From Halococcus salsus (GTDB lineage: Archaea; Halobacteriota; Halobacteria; Halobacteriales; Halococcaceae), in contig NZ_JAAAJC010000001.1 in NCBI RefSeq assembly GCF_009900715.1, forward strand, positions 1 through 64,000: a stretch of DNA of 64,000 bases, in the 5' to 3' direction. A model generated the notes under the pieces. The model saw only the letters and a program-made list of their open reading frames with translations. It did no database searches and was not told where the DNA came from. Position 1 is the stretch's first letter. Each line of letters starts with the position of its first letter. The translations under genes were made by a program, and so were the position numbers. Positions 52,779 to 61,107 of this stretch are shown here, one piece after another.

Positions 52779-54275
52779 ATGAGCGATCCTGCGGCGACCA
52801 CGGACGCCGAGGGCAGCGTCCGGGTCGTCGGCACGGCCCATGTCTCGCCCGAGAGCGTCGGCGAGGTCGAGGAGACCATCCGCGAGGAGCGCCCCGACGT
52901 CGTCGCGGTCGAGCTCGACGAGGGCCGGTTTCGCCAGCTCAAGGGCGAGGAGCCCGACGACCTCGCGGCGGGCGACCTCCTTCGGGGCAACACCGTCTTC
53001 CAGTTCCTCGCCTACTGGATGCTCTCCTATGTGCAGACCCGCCTCGGCGACGAGTTCGACATCACCCCCGGTGCCGACATGCTCGCGGGCGTCGAGACCG
53101 CCGAGGAGCTCGGGCTCGGGCTCGCGCTGGTCGACCGCGACATCCAGATGACCGTCCAGCGCTTCTGGGCCCGGATGACCGCCGGCGAGAAGTTCAGCAT
53201 GCTCCTCAGCCTGCCGCTGGCGTTCGCCTCGCCGATCGCGGTCGGGCTCGGTATCGGGCTCTCGCTCGGGGTGATCCTCGGGATCCCGGTCGAAGCCTTC
53301 TTCGGCCCGCTCGTCGTGCCCCCGGCGCTCGCGATCCCCGGGCTGGTGGTCTCGGTTCTCGACTACGTGCTCGTGACCATCGTGCTCGGCCTGGGACTCG
53401 CGGCGGTGCTTTCCCTCGCCTTCGTCTGGAGCCTCCCCGAGGAGGACGAGGTCGAGGAGTTCGACATCGCGGACATGACCGACACCGACGTGGTGAGCAC
53501 GATGCTGGAGGAGTTCCGGGGGTTCTCGCCCGGCGGGGCCGAGGCCCTGATCGACGAGCGCGACGCGTTCATCGCCCACCGGCTCGTGGCGCTTCGCGAG
53601 GGCGGCCATCGAGTCGTCGCGGTACTCGGCGCGGGTCACATGGAGGGCGTCGAGCGGTACCTCGAAAACCCCGAGACGCTGCCCCCGATGGAGTCGCTCG
53701 TGGGTCGCGAGACCGGTCGGCGGTTCTCGGCCTACAAGGTCGTCGGCTACCTCATCACTCTGGGATTCCTCGCCTTCTTCGTCCTGCTCGCGATGGCGGG
53801 TGCGCGAAACGAGTTCCTGCTCACCCTCTTCGGCGCGTGGTTCCTGATCAACGGGGTCTTCTCGGCGACCCTCGCGCGGCTCGGCGGGGCCCACTGGACC
53901 AGCGCGCTCGTCGGCGGCGCGGTGGCGTGGCTCACGTCCGTCAACCCGCTGCTCGCACCCGGCTGGTTCGCGGGCTACGTCGAGCTCCGCTACCTCGACG
54001 TCAACGTCGGCGACGTCGGCACGCTCAACGAGATCCTGAGCGACGAGGAGACCCCGATGGGCGAGCTCTGGACCCAGCTGAAAGCGGTCGGGCTCTTTCG
54101 CCTCATCGCGGTGGTCGCACTCACCAACGTCGGCTCCATCGTGGCGAGCTTCCTGTTCGCGGCGGTCGTCCTTCCGATACTGGCCTCCGGGGTCGGGGGC
54201 GTCGGCGGCGTCGCCGACCTGATGGTCGAGGGGGCACGCAACAGCGCCGACCTGATCTGGGGGACGGTGACGTGA
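52779..54275 (+). CDS. TraB/PrgY-family membrane protein
   Basis: The 498-residue TraB-family protein has the GTAHVS motif (18-23), VELDEGR (44-50) and GAGHMEGV (~290) of the soluble Erv/TraB-type domain, separated by hydrophobic segments around 150-215 and followed by a C-terminal membrane region with several helices (~330-480). In bacteria TraB/PrgY binds or inhibits pheromone-like peptides; in archaea and eukaryotes the role is unknown. Its stop overlaps the GTG of a membrane metalloprotease gene, so both are translationally coupled and may act on the same substrate. Confidence 0.85.
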   Translation: MSDPAATTDAEGSVRVVGTAHVSPESVGEVEETIREERPDVVAVELDEGRFRQLKGEEPDDLAAGDLLRGNTVFQFLAYWMLSYVQTRLGDEFDITPGADMLAGVETAEELGLGLALVDRDIQMTVQRFWARMTAGEKFSMLLSLPLAFASPIAVGLGIGLSLGVILGIPVEAFFGPLVVPPALAIPGLVVSVLDYVLVTIVLGLGLAAVLSLAFVWSLPEEDEVEEFDIADMTDTDVVSTMLEEFRGFSPGGAEALIDERDAFIAHRLVALREGGHRVVAVLGAGHMEGVERYLENPETLPPMESLVGRETGRRFSAYKVVGYLITLGFLAFFVLLAMAGARNEFLLTLFGAWFLINGVFSATLARLGGAHWTSALVGGAVAWLTSVNPLLAPGWFAGYVELRYLDVNVGDVGTLNEILSDEETPMGELWTQLKAVGLFRLIAVVALTNVGSIVASFLFAAVVLPILASGVGGVGGVADLMVEGARNSADLIWGTVT

Positions 54276-54910
54276 AGTTCCACGGCCGGGAAGTGTTCGA
54301 CCTCGCGATCGCCTGGCTCGCGCTCGGCGTCGCGTTCGCGCTGTTCTTCGATTCGTTCCTCGGCATCGACCTCAGAACCGCGCTGCTCGCCGGCGACCCG
54401 AGCGCCCTGCTCTCGCCCGCCATCCTCCAGGTGTTCGGGCTGAGCATGCTCACCGCCGGCGTTGGCTTCCTGTTCCACGAACTCGCCCACAAGGTCGTCG
54501 CCCAGCGCTTCGGTCAGGTCGCGGCCTTCCGCGCCGACTACGGGATGCTCTTTCTGGCCGTCGCGAGCGCGTTCGCGGGTTTCCTGTTCGCCGCGCCCGG
54601 CGCGGTCTACCATCGGGGGCGGATCACGAAGCGCCAGAACGGGCTGATCGCGCTCGCGGGCCCCGTCACGAACCTCCTGCTCGCGGTCGGGTTCGCGGCG
54701 CTCGCGCTTGTCGCGCCCGGGTTCCTCGGCGCGGTCGGGGTCTTCGGGGTCGGGATCAACCTCCTCCTTGCGGGCTTCAACATGCTGCCGTTCGGCCCGC
54801 TCGACGGCCGAACGGTGTTCGCCTGGAGCAAGACGGTGTTCGCAATCACGTTCGTCGTGAGCGCGGGCTCGGCGGTGTTCGTGCTCCTCCGGTTCGGCTT
54901 CGGGCTCTGA
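54272..54910 (+). CDS. Membrane metalloprotease (site-2/M50-like)
   Basis: The 212-residue membrane protein with about five helices carries the zinc motif HELAH at 69-73 (FLFHELAHKVVAQRFG) and the second ligand region NMLPFGPLDGRTV at 170-182 with Asp178. This is the layout of site-2 and M50-like intramembrane proteases, which cut membrane-bound proteins within the bilayer. It starts by GTGA overlap with the TraB gene. The length is short, close to the minimal core. Target unknown. Confidence 0.87.
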   Translation: MKFHGREVFDLAIAWLALGVAFALFFDSFLGIDLRTALLAGDPSALLSPAILQVFGLSMLTAGVGFLFHELAHKVVAQRFGQVAAFRADYGMLFLAVASAFAGFLFAAPGAVYHRGRITKRQNGLIALAGPVTNLLLAVGFAALALVAPGFLGAVGVFGVGINLLLAGFNMLPFGPLDGRTVFAWSKTVFAITFVVSAGSAVFVLLRFGFGL

Positions 54911-54958
54911 ACCCGTCGCATCGATGGGCTTTTGCGCGCTTCACTCCCGGGTTTCGCC

Positions 54959-55927
54959 ATGAGCGACGACGAGGAACTCACCTACGCCGACTCGGGCGTC
55001 GACATCGAAGCCAGCGAGGCCGCGACGGCAGCCCTGATCGGTGCGGCCGGCGAGGGCGACGGCGACTACGCGGGCCTGGTCGACATCGGCGGGCAGTACC
55101 TCGCGCTCGCGACCGACGGCGTGGGCACCAAACTCCTCGTCGCCGAGGCGCTCGACGACTATTCCACCGTTGGCATCGACTGTGTCGCGATGAACGCCAA
55201 CGACCTCGTGGCCGCCGGGGTCGAACCCGTGGCGTTCGTGGACTACCTCGCCGTGGACGAACCCGACGACGGGACCGCCGCCGACCTCGGGAGGGGACTG
55301 GCCGCAGGAGCCGAGCAGGCGGACGTAGCGCTCGTCGGTGGCGAGACCGCGGTGATGCCCGAGGTCATCAAGGGGCTCGACATCGCGGGGACCTGTGCGG
55401 GACTGGCGGAAGAGGACGACCTCTTCGGGGAGGCGCGGGCGGGCGACGCGCTCGTGGGCTTCCCCTCGACGGGTATCCACTCGAACGGCCTGACGCTCGC
55501 CCGGGAGGCCGCGACCCGTGCCGGCGGCTACGACGAACCGTTCCCCGACGACTCCGAGCGAACCGTCGGCGAGGTCCTGCTGGAGCCGACCCGCATTTAC
55601 ACCGACCTCCTCGACCCGCTCGCCGACCACGCGGCGCACGCCGCCGCCCACGTCACGGGTGGCGGCTGGACCAACCTCGCGCGGATGGGGGCGTTCCGGT
55701 ACGAGATCACCGACCCGCTCCCGGTCCCGCCGGTCTTCGAGTTCGTCGCCGACACGGGGAACGTCTCGGAGGAAGAACTCTACCGGACCTTCAACATGGG
55801 GATGGGGTTCGTCGCGGCGCTCGACCCCGCCGACGCCGAGGACCTGGCCGCGGCGACCGACGGCGCGGTCGTCGGCCACGTCACCGAGGGAGCCGGAGTG
55901 GCCGTCGGTGGGCTGGAACTCGACTGA
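54959..55927 (+). CDS. purM: Phosphoribosylformylglycinamidine cyclo-ligase
   Basis: The 322-residue PurM closes the imidazole ring in purine synthesis (step five). Seen: TYADSGVDIEASEAA (start), ALATDGVGTKLLVAEAL, VAMNANDLVAAGVEPVAFVDYLA, LVGGETAVMPEVIKG, ALVGFPSTGIHSNGLTLAR, HVTGGGWTNLARM and FNMGMGFVAAL. The length is normal. The start is ATG 54959. It lies 48 bases after the metalloprotease gene and 51 before an HTH-CBS gene. Confidence 0.94.
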   Translation: MSDDEELTYADSGVDIEASEAATAALIGAAGEGDGDYAGLVDIGGQYLALATDGVGTKLLVAEALDDYSTVGIDCVAMNANDLVAAGVEPVAFVDYLAVDEPDDGTAADLGRGLAAGAEQADVALVGGETAVMPEVIKGLDIAGTCAGLAEEDDLFGEARAGDALVGFPSTGIHSNGLTLAREAATRAGGYDEPFPDDSERTVGEVLLEPTRIYTDLLDPLADHAAHAAAHVTGGGWTNLARMGAFRYEITDPLPVPPVFEFVADTGNVSEEELYRTFNMGMGFVAALDPADAEDLAAATDGAVVGHVTEGAGVAVGGLELD

Positions 55928-55978
55928 GTTCACACCGCGGGACGCAACGCTTTTGATTACCGCTGGTTATCGTCGTGT

Positions 55979-56521
55979 ATGGAGCTCCCGACGCCGGAGG
56001 AGTTACGCGAGCGTCGTCACCGGGTCGACCTCACCCAGAGCGCGCTCGCCGAGCGCGCGGGCGTCTCCCAGCCGCTGGTCGCCCGGATCGAGGGTGGCGA
56101 CGTCGACCCGCGGCTCTCGACGCTTCGGCGGGTCGTTTCGGCCCTTGACGCCGCCGAGGGGAGCATCCGGCGCGCGCGCGACCTGATGCACGAGTCGGTG
56201 GTCGCGGTCGCGCCCGACGACAGCGTCCGGGACGCCATCGACCGGATGCGCGCCGAGGGCTACTCACAGCTTCCGGTTGTCCACGACGGCTATCCGGTAG
56301 GCATAATCTCGAACGGCGACGTCCGCCAGGCCGGCATCGACGACGCCGCCTCGCTCCCGGTGGCCGACGTGATGCGCGAGTCGATCACCACGGTGGCCCC
56401 CGACGCCGCGCTCGACGCGGTCGACACCCACCTCGACCACCACGACGCCGTGATCGTCGTCGAGGGCGGCCAGTTGCTCGGGATTATCACCGAGGCCGAC
56501 GTCGCCGCCCACCTCTCCTGA
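55979..56521 (+). CDS. HTH-CBS regulator (XRE-type helix-turn-helix plus two CBS domains)
   Basis: The 180-residue protein has an N-terminal XRE-family helix-turn-helix (LRERRHRVDLTQSALAERAGVSQPLVARIEGGDVDPRLSTLRRVVSAL, 8-56) and two CBS domains (about 68-118, VMHESVVAVAPDDSVRDAI, and 124-180, VMRESITTVAPDAALDAV) that may bind adenosyl ligands such as AMP or ATP. Haloarchaeal HTH-CBS proteins (COG3620) are predicted ligand-sensing DNA-binding regulators. Its place after purM suggests purine-dependent control, but no operator was identified. The start is ATG 55979. Confidence 0.9.
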   Translation: MELPTPEELRERRHRVDLTQSALAERAGVSQPLVARIEGGDVDPRLSTLRRVVSALDAAEGSIRRARDLMHESVVAVAPDDSVRDAIDRMRAEGYSQLPVVHDGYPVGIISNGDVRQAGIDDAASLPVADVMRESITTVAPDAALDAVDTHLDHHDAVIVVEGGQLLGIITEADVAAHLS

Positions 56522-56557
56522 CGGGGCTCGGTCCGACCACCAGCCGATCTTCTCCGC

Positions 56558-58156
56558 TCAGCCCTGCCCCACGAGGCGTTCCTCGCCCTCCCAGTACTCC
56601 TGGCGGAGCTGGTACTTTTGGACCTTCCCGGTCGCGGTCTCGGGGAGGTCGTCGACGAACTCGACGCGTTTCGGGACCTGGTACCGCGCGAGGTGCTCGC
56701 CGGCGAACTCCCTGATGGCCTCGGCGGTCGGCGACGCACCCGACTTCGCTACCACGAGCGCCGTCACTGCCTCGCCCCACTCGTCGCTCGGGGTCGGGAT
56801 CACGGCGGCCTTCGCCACTTCGGGGTGGTCGTAGAGCACGTCCTCGACGCCGATCGAGGAGACGTTCTCGCCGCCCGAGATGATGATGTCCTTGCTCCGG
56901 TCCTGGATCGCGACCATGCCGTCGTCGTCGATGGTCGCGAGATCCCCTGTATGAAAGTAGCCCGGCAGTTTCGCGTTGAACGCCTCGTGGGTGGCGTCGG
57001 GTTTGTTGAGGTAGCGGTCCATCACCTGGTTCCCGCGTACGACGATCTCGCCGATGGTCGCGCCGTCCCGTGGGACGTCGGCTCCGTCGTCGTCGACGAC
57101 CCGGACGTCGGTGGCGATCATCTCGGACCCCTGATTCACCTTCAGGTCGCGGCCGCGCTGGGCGAGCCGGCGCGGGGAGTGCGAGGTCGTGATCATCGGT
57201 GCGGTCTCGGTGAGGCCGTAGAGGTGGATCACGCGCCAGCCGATCTCCTCTTCGACGGTAGAGAGCGTCGCGGTGGCGGGCGCGCTCCCGGCGGTCGAGA
57301 TCCGGACCTCGCGCGCGCCGGTCGTCACGGCGTCCGGGTGGTCGTCGTAGTAGGCGATGAGCCGGTTCAGGACCGTGGGCGCGCCCGAGAGGTAGGAGAC
57401 GTCGTGTTCCCTGACCCGGCGAAGCGTCCCCTCGGGGTCGAAGGTGCGCTGGCAGACGTGCGTGCCGCCCATCCCGGTGATGGCGTAGGTGTGGCCCCAC
57501 CCGTTACAGTGGAACATCGGCAGCGTCCAGAGGTAGGTGTCGTCGTCCGCGACCTCCATGTGCTGGTTCAACACGAGCGCGTGCCAGTGTTCGGTCCGGT
57601 GGGTTCTGACCACGCCTTTCGGGTCCCCGGTGGTTCCCGAGGTGTAGTTGATGCTCGCGTCGTCGTCCTCCGCGATCTCCGGCCGGTCGGGCGCGTCCGC
57701 CGACGCGTCCGCCAGCCAGTCCTCGTAGTCCTGCCAGTCGCCGTCGATCTCGGCGGCACGGTAGCCCACGAACCCCTCGGCGGGCACCGACTCGCGGACC
57801 GCCTCGACCTTCTCGGCGTAGTCGTAGTCGGCGATCACGACGTTCGCCTCGCAGTCGCCGAGGATATACTCGAAGTCCGAGGGCGTGAGCAGGTAGTTCA
57901 TCGGGACGAAGACCGCCCCCAGCTGGTTCACCCCGTACATGGTCTCGAGGAAGTAGTGGGTGTTCGGCGCGAGCAGCGCCACCCGGTCGCCCTGGCCGAC
58001 ACCCATCCCCGAGAGCGCGTTCGAGACCCGGTTCACCCGTTCGGCGAACTCGGCGTAGGTGTACTCGGTGCCGTCGTGGGCGACGACGCCGACGACGTCG
58101 CTGTAGCAATCGACCGCCCGATCGAGGAAGTCCGTGGTGCGCATCTCGACGTTCAT
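56558..58156 (-). CDS. Acyl-CoA synthetase (AMP-forming)
   Basis: The 532-residue ANL-superfamily enzyme activates a carboxylic acid to acyl-AMP and then CoA thioester. Seen: the P-loop-like motif YTSGTTGDPKGV, GLTETAPMITTSHSPRR, and the hinge motifs YFHTGDLATIDDDGMVAIQDRSKDIIISGGENVSSIGVEDVL with the C-terminal catalytic Lys in PKRVEFVDDLPETATGKVQKYQLR. It is of medium/long-chain fatty-acid or 3-methylbutanoyl/CoA-ligase type; the acid is not readable. It is cytoplasmic. The start is ATG 58156. The gene is GC-rich and shows no decay. Confidence 0.9.
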   Translation of the reverse strand: MNVEMRTTDFLDRAVDCYSDVVGVVAHDGTEYTYAEFAERVNRVSNALSGMGVGQGDRVALLAPNTHYFLETMYGVNQLGAVFVPMNYLLTPSDFEYILGDCEANVVIADYDYAEKVEAVRESVPAEGFVGYRAAEIDGDWQDYEDWLADASADAPDRPEIAEDDDASINYTSGTTGDPKGVVRTHRTEHWHALVLNQHMEVADDDTYLWTLPMFHCNGWGHTYAITGMGGTHVCQRTFDPEGTLRRVREHDVSYLSGAPTVLNRLIAYYDDHPDAVTTGAREVRISTAGSAPATATLSTVEEEIGWRVIHLYGLTETAPMITTSHSPRRLAQRGRDLKVNQGSEMIATDVRVVDDDGADVPRDGATIGEIVVRGNQVMDRYLNKPDATHEAFNAKLPGYFHTGDLATIDDDGMVAIQDRSKDIIISGGENVSSIGVEDVLYDHPEVAKAAVIPTPSDEWGEAVTALVVAKSGASPTAEAIREFAGEHLARYQVPKRVEFVDDLPETATGKVQKYQLRQEYWEGEERLVGQG

Positions 58157-58592
58157 GAACTACCGGGATGATTGATCGGGTCGGGACTAAGCTCTTTGCC
58201 TCCCCACCTTTTGCTGCGGTCGCTCGCTAGCGCTCGCTCCCTGGCAAAATGTGGATCAAAAGCCTACGTCACCCCACTCGCTCCTTTCAGTCGCTCGGGG
58301 GTTCCTTGGCCCGCTCGCTCACTCCGTTCGCTCGCGGTACAATTACTGTCCTCCGCGACCGCTCCACACACCCGCAACTGTCCCCGCACCGCCAAAGCCC
58401 TCGCTCACTCCGTTCGCTCGCCCTTCATCCACCAGGAGAACACCGTTCTCCTGAGCCTCGGCTCGCGCCTTCGGCGCTCGCCGAGACACCAGGAACCGCA
58501 GCCACGACCACCGCAACCGCACTGCGGCGGCCGCACCGCGACCTCACCGCCCACCGCGACCGCACCGCACCCGCCGCACAGCGGAACCCGCC
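58157..58592. other. Intergenic region with a repeat element
   Basis: 436 bases between two minus-strand genes, mostly the repeat at 58204-58540. The last ~50 bases are variable. The promoter of the acyl-CoA synthetase lies near 58180-58200 but no TATA box is clear. Confidence 0.5.
58204..58540. repeat. Dispersed palindrome-rich repeat element (copy at 58.2 kb)
   Basis: Same modules as at 47.6 kb: CACCTTTTGCTGCG, palindrome, TGGCAAAATGTGGATCAAAA (58242-58261), TTCCTTGGCCCGCTCGCTC, CTCGCGGTACAATTACTG, AGCCCTCGCTCACTCCGTTC, CCACCAGGA. Extra palindromes (GAGAAC-ACC-GTTCTC at ~58436-58450 and a GCTCGCGCC/GGCGCTCGC hairpin) interrupt the end relative to the 47.6 kb copy. Confidence 0.7.
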
Positions 58593-59054
58593 TCAGCTAT
58601 CGTTTCCGTCGCGGGTCTTCACCGCGACCCCGGTCTCGAAATCCGCCATCGCCTCGGCCGAGAGTTTCGCCCGACCGACCCCGAGCAAGTCGTCGTCGGG
58701 GTCGACGATACAGACCTCGTCACCGGGTCGCACCGCGGGGTCGACGTCCTGTACGAACTTCGCGAAGGCGTTCTTGCCGTCCCGAACGAACGGGTCGCTC
58801 TCCTCGCCCACTACGACCCGCGCGGTGGGCGCGGCGAGCCCGAGGAGCCGCCGCCCGCCCGCGATCCCGAGGGTGAATCGACCGTCCGTGTTGTACGAAA
58901 CCAGCCGTCGCTCGCCGTCGAACACCTGCTGCGGGCGGCCGCTCACCGACCGTCGCACTGCGAGGTCGGCATCGGGGAACAGCGCCGCCCCCGCCCCCGC
59001 ACCGAACTGGTAGTCGGCGATCGTCCGGAGCCGCGCGGTCTCGTCCTCGTTCAT
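58593..59054 (-). CDS. PUA-domain protein
   Basis: The 153-residue protein has a C-terminal PUA domain (KNAFAKFVQDVDPAVRPGDEVCIVDPDDDLLGVGRAKLSAEAM, about 88-148), an RNA-binding fold common in tRNA- and rRNA-modifying enzymes. The N-terminal ~85 residues (YQFGAGAGAALF, GRPQQVFDGERRLVSYNTDGRFTLGIAGGRRLL) resemble the PUA-linked part of archaeosine/pseudouridine-associated proteins, but no catalytic motif is seen. The start is ATG 59054. Its RNA target is unknown. Confidence 0.8.
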   Translation of the reverse strand: MNEDETARLRTIADYQFGAGAGAALFPDADLAVRRSVSGRPQQVFDGERRLVSYNTDGRFTLGIAGGRRLLGLAAPTARVVVGEESDPFVRDGKNAFAKFVQDVDPAVRPGDEVCIVDPDDDLLGVGRAKLSAEAMADFETGVAVKTRDGNDS

Positions 59055-59117
59055 CGGCCGAACCTCGGACGCGGCGGGCAAAAGCCCGGCCATCCGGCTC
59101 GACGGCTTCCGAAGCTG

Positions 59118-59124
59118 TTTATAT
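59118..59124 (+). promoter_or_regulatory. TATA box for the small membrane protein at 59146
   Basis: TTTATAT is centred ~25 bases before ATG 59146, the leaderless spacing. It also lies in the divergent gap from the PUA gene. Confidence 0.6.
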
Positions 59125-59145
59125 CGCCCGCGGCCACTGGTTCCC

Positions 59146-59322
59146 ATGGATCAACGCACACAGACCATGGCCGGCGGTGGGATGCTCCTCGTGAGTTCGA
59201 TCGTCGTCCTGCTGTACGCCCTCCCCACCTTCGACTGGATCCCGGGTCTCGTCGTGGGTATCGCGGCGCTCGTGATGGCCGGCGGTACCCTGCTCCTCGG
59301 CGTCTCCGACGGCGGCGTCTAA
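59146..59322 (+). CDS. Small two-helix membrane protein
   Basis: A 58-residue protein: MDQRTQTMAGGG, helix MLLVSSIVVLLYALPTF, WIPGLVVGIAALVMAGGTLLLG, and an SDGGV tail. A TATA box ~25 bases upstream gives a leaderless start at ATG 59146, supporting that it is real. Its stop is 4 bases before the stop of the convergent NYN gene. The function is unknown; small two-helix proteins of this kind are common in haloarchaea. Confidence 0.75.
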   Translation: MDQRTQTMAGGGMLLVSSIVVLLYALPTFDWIPGLVVGIAALVMAGGTLLLGVSDGGV

Positions 59323-59326
59323 CGAC

Positions 59327-59824
59327 CTACAGCAAAAATCGGTCGGGGCGCTCGGAGAGGTCGGTGAACGAGTCCACGGCCTCGACCATGTCCTCGGAGG
59401 TCGACTCGCCGAAGGCCATCCCCTCGACCCGGACCCCTTCGTGGCGGAGATGCGAACAGAGCCTGGAGAAATCGCCGTCGCCGGTACAGATCACGGCGGT
59501 GTCGATGTGCGGCGCGAGGGTGACGGCATCGAGGATCATCCCGACGTCCCAGTCGGCCGTCTTCGACCCGTCGGCGTGGGTCTTGAGGTCCTTGATCTTG
59601 GTCTCGAAACCGATGTCTTCGAGCGCCTCGAAGAAACTGTCCTCCTTCGGCGAGTCCGCCCGGATGACGTAGGCGATCGCCCGGGTGAGCTGGCGACCGT
59701 CGACGGCCTCCTCGAGCAGCTCGGCGTAATCGATGTTGCGCGAGTAGACGCTCTGGGTGGTGTGATAGAAGTTCTGCGCGTCGACCAACACCGCGACGCG
59801 CTGGGCCGGATGCACGTTCGACAT
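59327..59824 (-). CDS. NYN/LabA-type nuclease-fold protein
   Basis: The 165-residue NYN-domain protein belongs to the PIN-like nuclease fold. The acidic metal-site residues are visible: Asp in AVLVDAQNFYHTT (15-ish), Asp in ADWDVGMILDAV, Asp-Gly-Asp in ICTGDGDFSRLC, and the DMVEAVD end. LabA/NYN proteins cleave RNA or act in RNA processing; members are found in archaea without known targets. The length is typical of the single-domain form. The start is ATG 59824; the nearby small membrane gene is convergent. Confidence 0.87.
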   Translation of the reverse strand: MSNVHPAQRVAVLVDAQNFYHTTQSVYSRNIDYAELLEEAVDGRQLTRAIAYVIRADSPKEDSFFEALEDIGFETKIKDLKTHADGSKTADWDVGMILDAVTLAPHIDTAVICTGDGDFSRLCSHLRHEGVRVEGMAFGESTSEDMVEAVDSFTDLSERPDRFLL

Positions 59825-59870
59825 GCCGGTAGTCGCCCGAGCGCCCGCTAAAACGTTTCGACGACGAGCG

Positions 59871-61055
59871 TCAGGTGTCGGCCGTCTCGGTGTTCTGCCC
59901 CTCGATCTTCGAGAGGAGTTCCTGTTCGGTGCGTTCGAGCAGCCGGCGGTGGTGGACCGCCTCGCCCGAAGCCCGCTCGAAGAGGTAGAAGGTGTCCTTC
60001 GGGACGTGGACGAACCACGTCTCGCCCGACTCGATCGGGAGCTGGCCGTCGACCTCGGCGACGAAGGTCTCCTCGCTCTCGCTCTCGCCCTCCGGCCGGG
60101 TGAAGTAGACGTACTTCCGGCTCCCCATCGGCTCGACGACGTCCACGACGCACTCGAAGTCGTCGGGCGAGTCGGCCTCCTCGCGGAGTTCGATGTCCTC
60201 CGGGCGAACCCCGAACAGCAGCTCCGTCCCGTCGTCGATCCCCTCGGTCGCGTCGGGGTCGACGTCGTAGGAGATGCCGTCGGCCGTCAGTCGGTCGCTG
60301 TCGAGCGTGACCTCGAAGAAGTTCATCGACGGGCTGCCGACGAACCCCGCGACGAACGTGTTCGCCGGCCGGTAGAAGCACTCCAGGGGTGTCCCGACCT
60401 GCTGGAGCTTGCCGTCGTTGAGGATCGCGAGCCGGTCGCCCATCGTCATCGCCTCGGTCTGGTTGTGGGTGACGTAGACCGTCGTCACCCCGAGTTCGCG
60501 CTGGAGGCGCTTGATCTCGGTGCGCATCTCCGCGCGGAGTTTGGCGTCGAGGTTCGAGAGCGGTTCGTCCATCAGGAAGGCGTTCGGGTCGCGGACGGTC
60601 GCCCGCCCGATCGCCACGCGCTGTTTCTCCCCGCCCGAGAGCTGGCTGGGGTCGCTGTCGAGCATGTGCCCGATGTTCATGGTCTGGGCGGCGTCCTCGA
60701 CGCGGGTGTCGATCTCGTCGTCCGAGAGGTCGGTCGACATCTTCAGCCCGAAGCTCATGTTCCCTTTGACGGACATGTTCGGGTAGAGCGCGTAGTTCTG
60801 GAACACCATCGCGATGTTGCGCTCGCCGGGTTCGAGGTCGCCGATCGGTTCGCCGTCGATCGTGATCTCGCCCTCGGTCTGTCGTTCGAGCCCCGCGATC
60901 ATCCTGAGGAGCGTCGACTTCCCGCTCCCCGAGGGACCGACCATGATCAGGAACTCGTCGTCCTCGACCGTGAGGTCGACGTCGTCGACCGCGACGATCT
61001 CGTCGCTGCCCTCCGCGAACGTCTTCGTGATACCGTTGAGTTCGATTCGTGCCAT
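59871..61055 (-). CDS. Sugar ABC transporter ATPase (MalK/UgpC/MsmX-type)
   Basis: The 394-residue ATPase has Walker A GPSGSGKS at 40-47, the signature LSGGEKQR at 139-146, Walker B AFLMDEP at 159-165, and the C-terminal regulatory OB-like domain (about 240-380). The MalK-like Q-loop FQNYALYPNMSV and the D-loop SNLDAKLR are clear. It powers sugar uptake with the two permeases and the binding protein in this operon, and may serve several importers. The gap to the permease gene is 52 bases, larger than the others. Substrate unknown. Confidence 0.93.
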   Translation of the reverse strand: MARIELNGITKTFAEGSDEIVAVDDVDLTVEDDEFLIMVGPSGSGKSTLLRMIAGLERQTEGEITIDGEPIGDLEPGERNIAMVFQNYALYPNMSVKGNMSFGLKMSTDLSDDEIDTRVEDAAQTMNIGHMLDSDPSQLSGGEKQRVAIGRATVRDPNAFLMDEPLSNLDAKLRAEMRTEIKRLQRELGVTTVYVTHNQTEAMTMGDRLAILNDGKLQQVGTPLECFYRPANTFVAGFVGSPSMNFFEVTLDSDRLTADGISYDVDPDATEGIDDGTELLFGVRPEDIELREEADSPDDFECVVDVVEPMGSRKYVYFTRPEGESESEETFVAEVDGQLPIESGETWFVHVPKDTFYLFERASGEAVHHRRLLERTEQELLSKIEGQNTETADT

Positions 61056-61107
61056 TAGTGTGATTCCGTCTGTCGGTTGTCGGTCGTTGCGCGGGTGGGT
61101 CGAAGGA

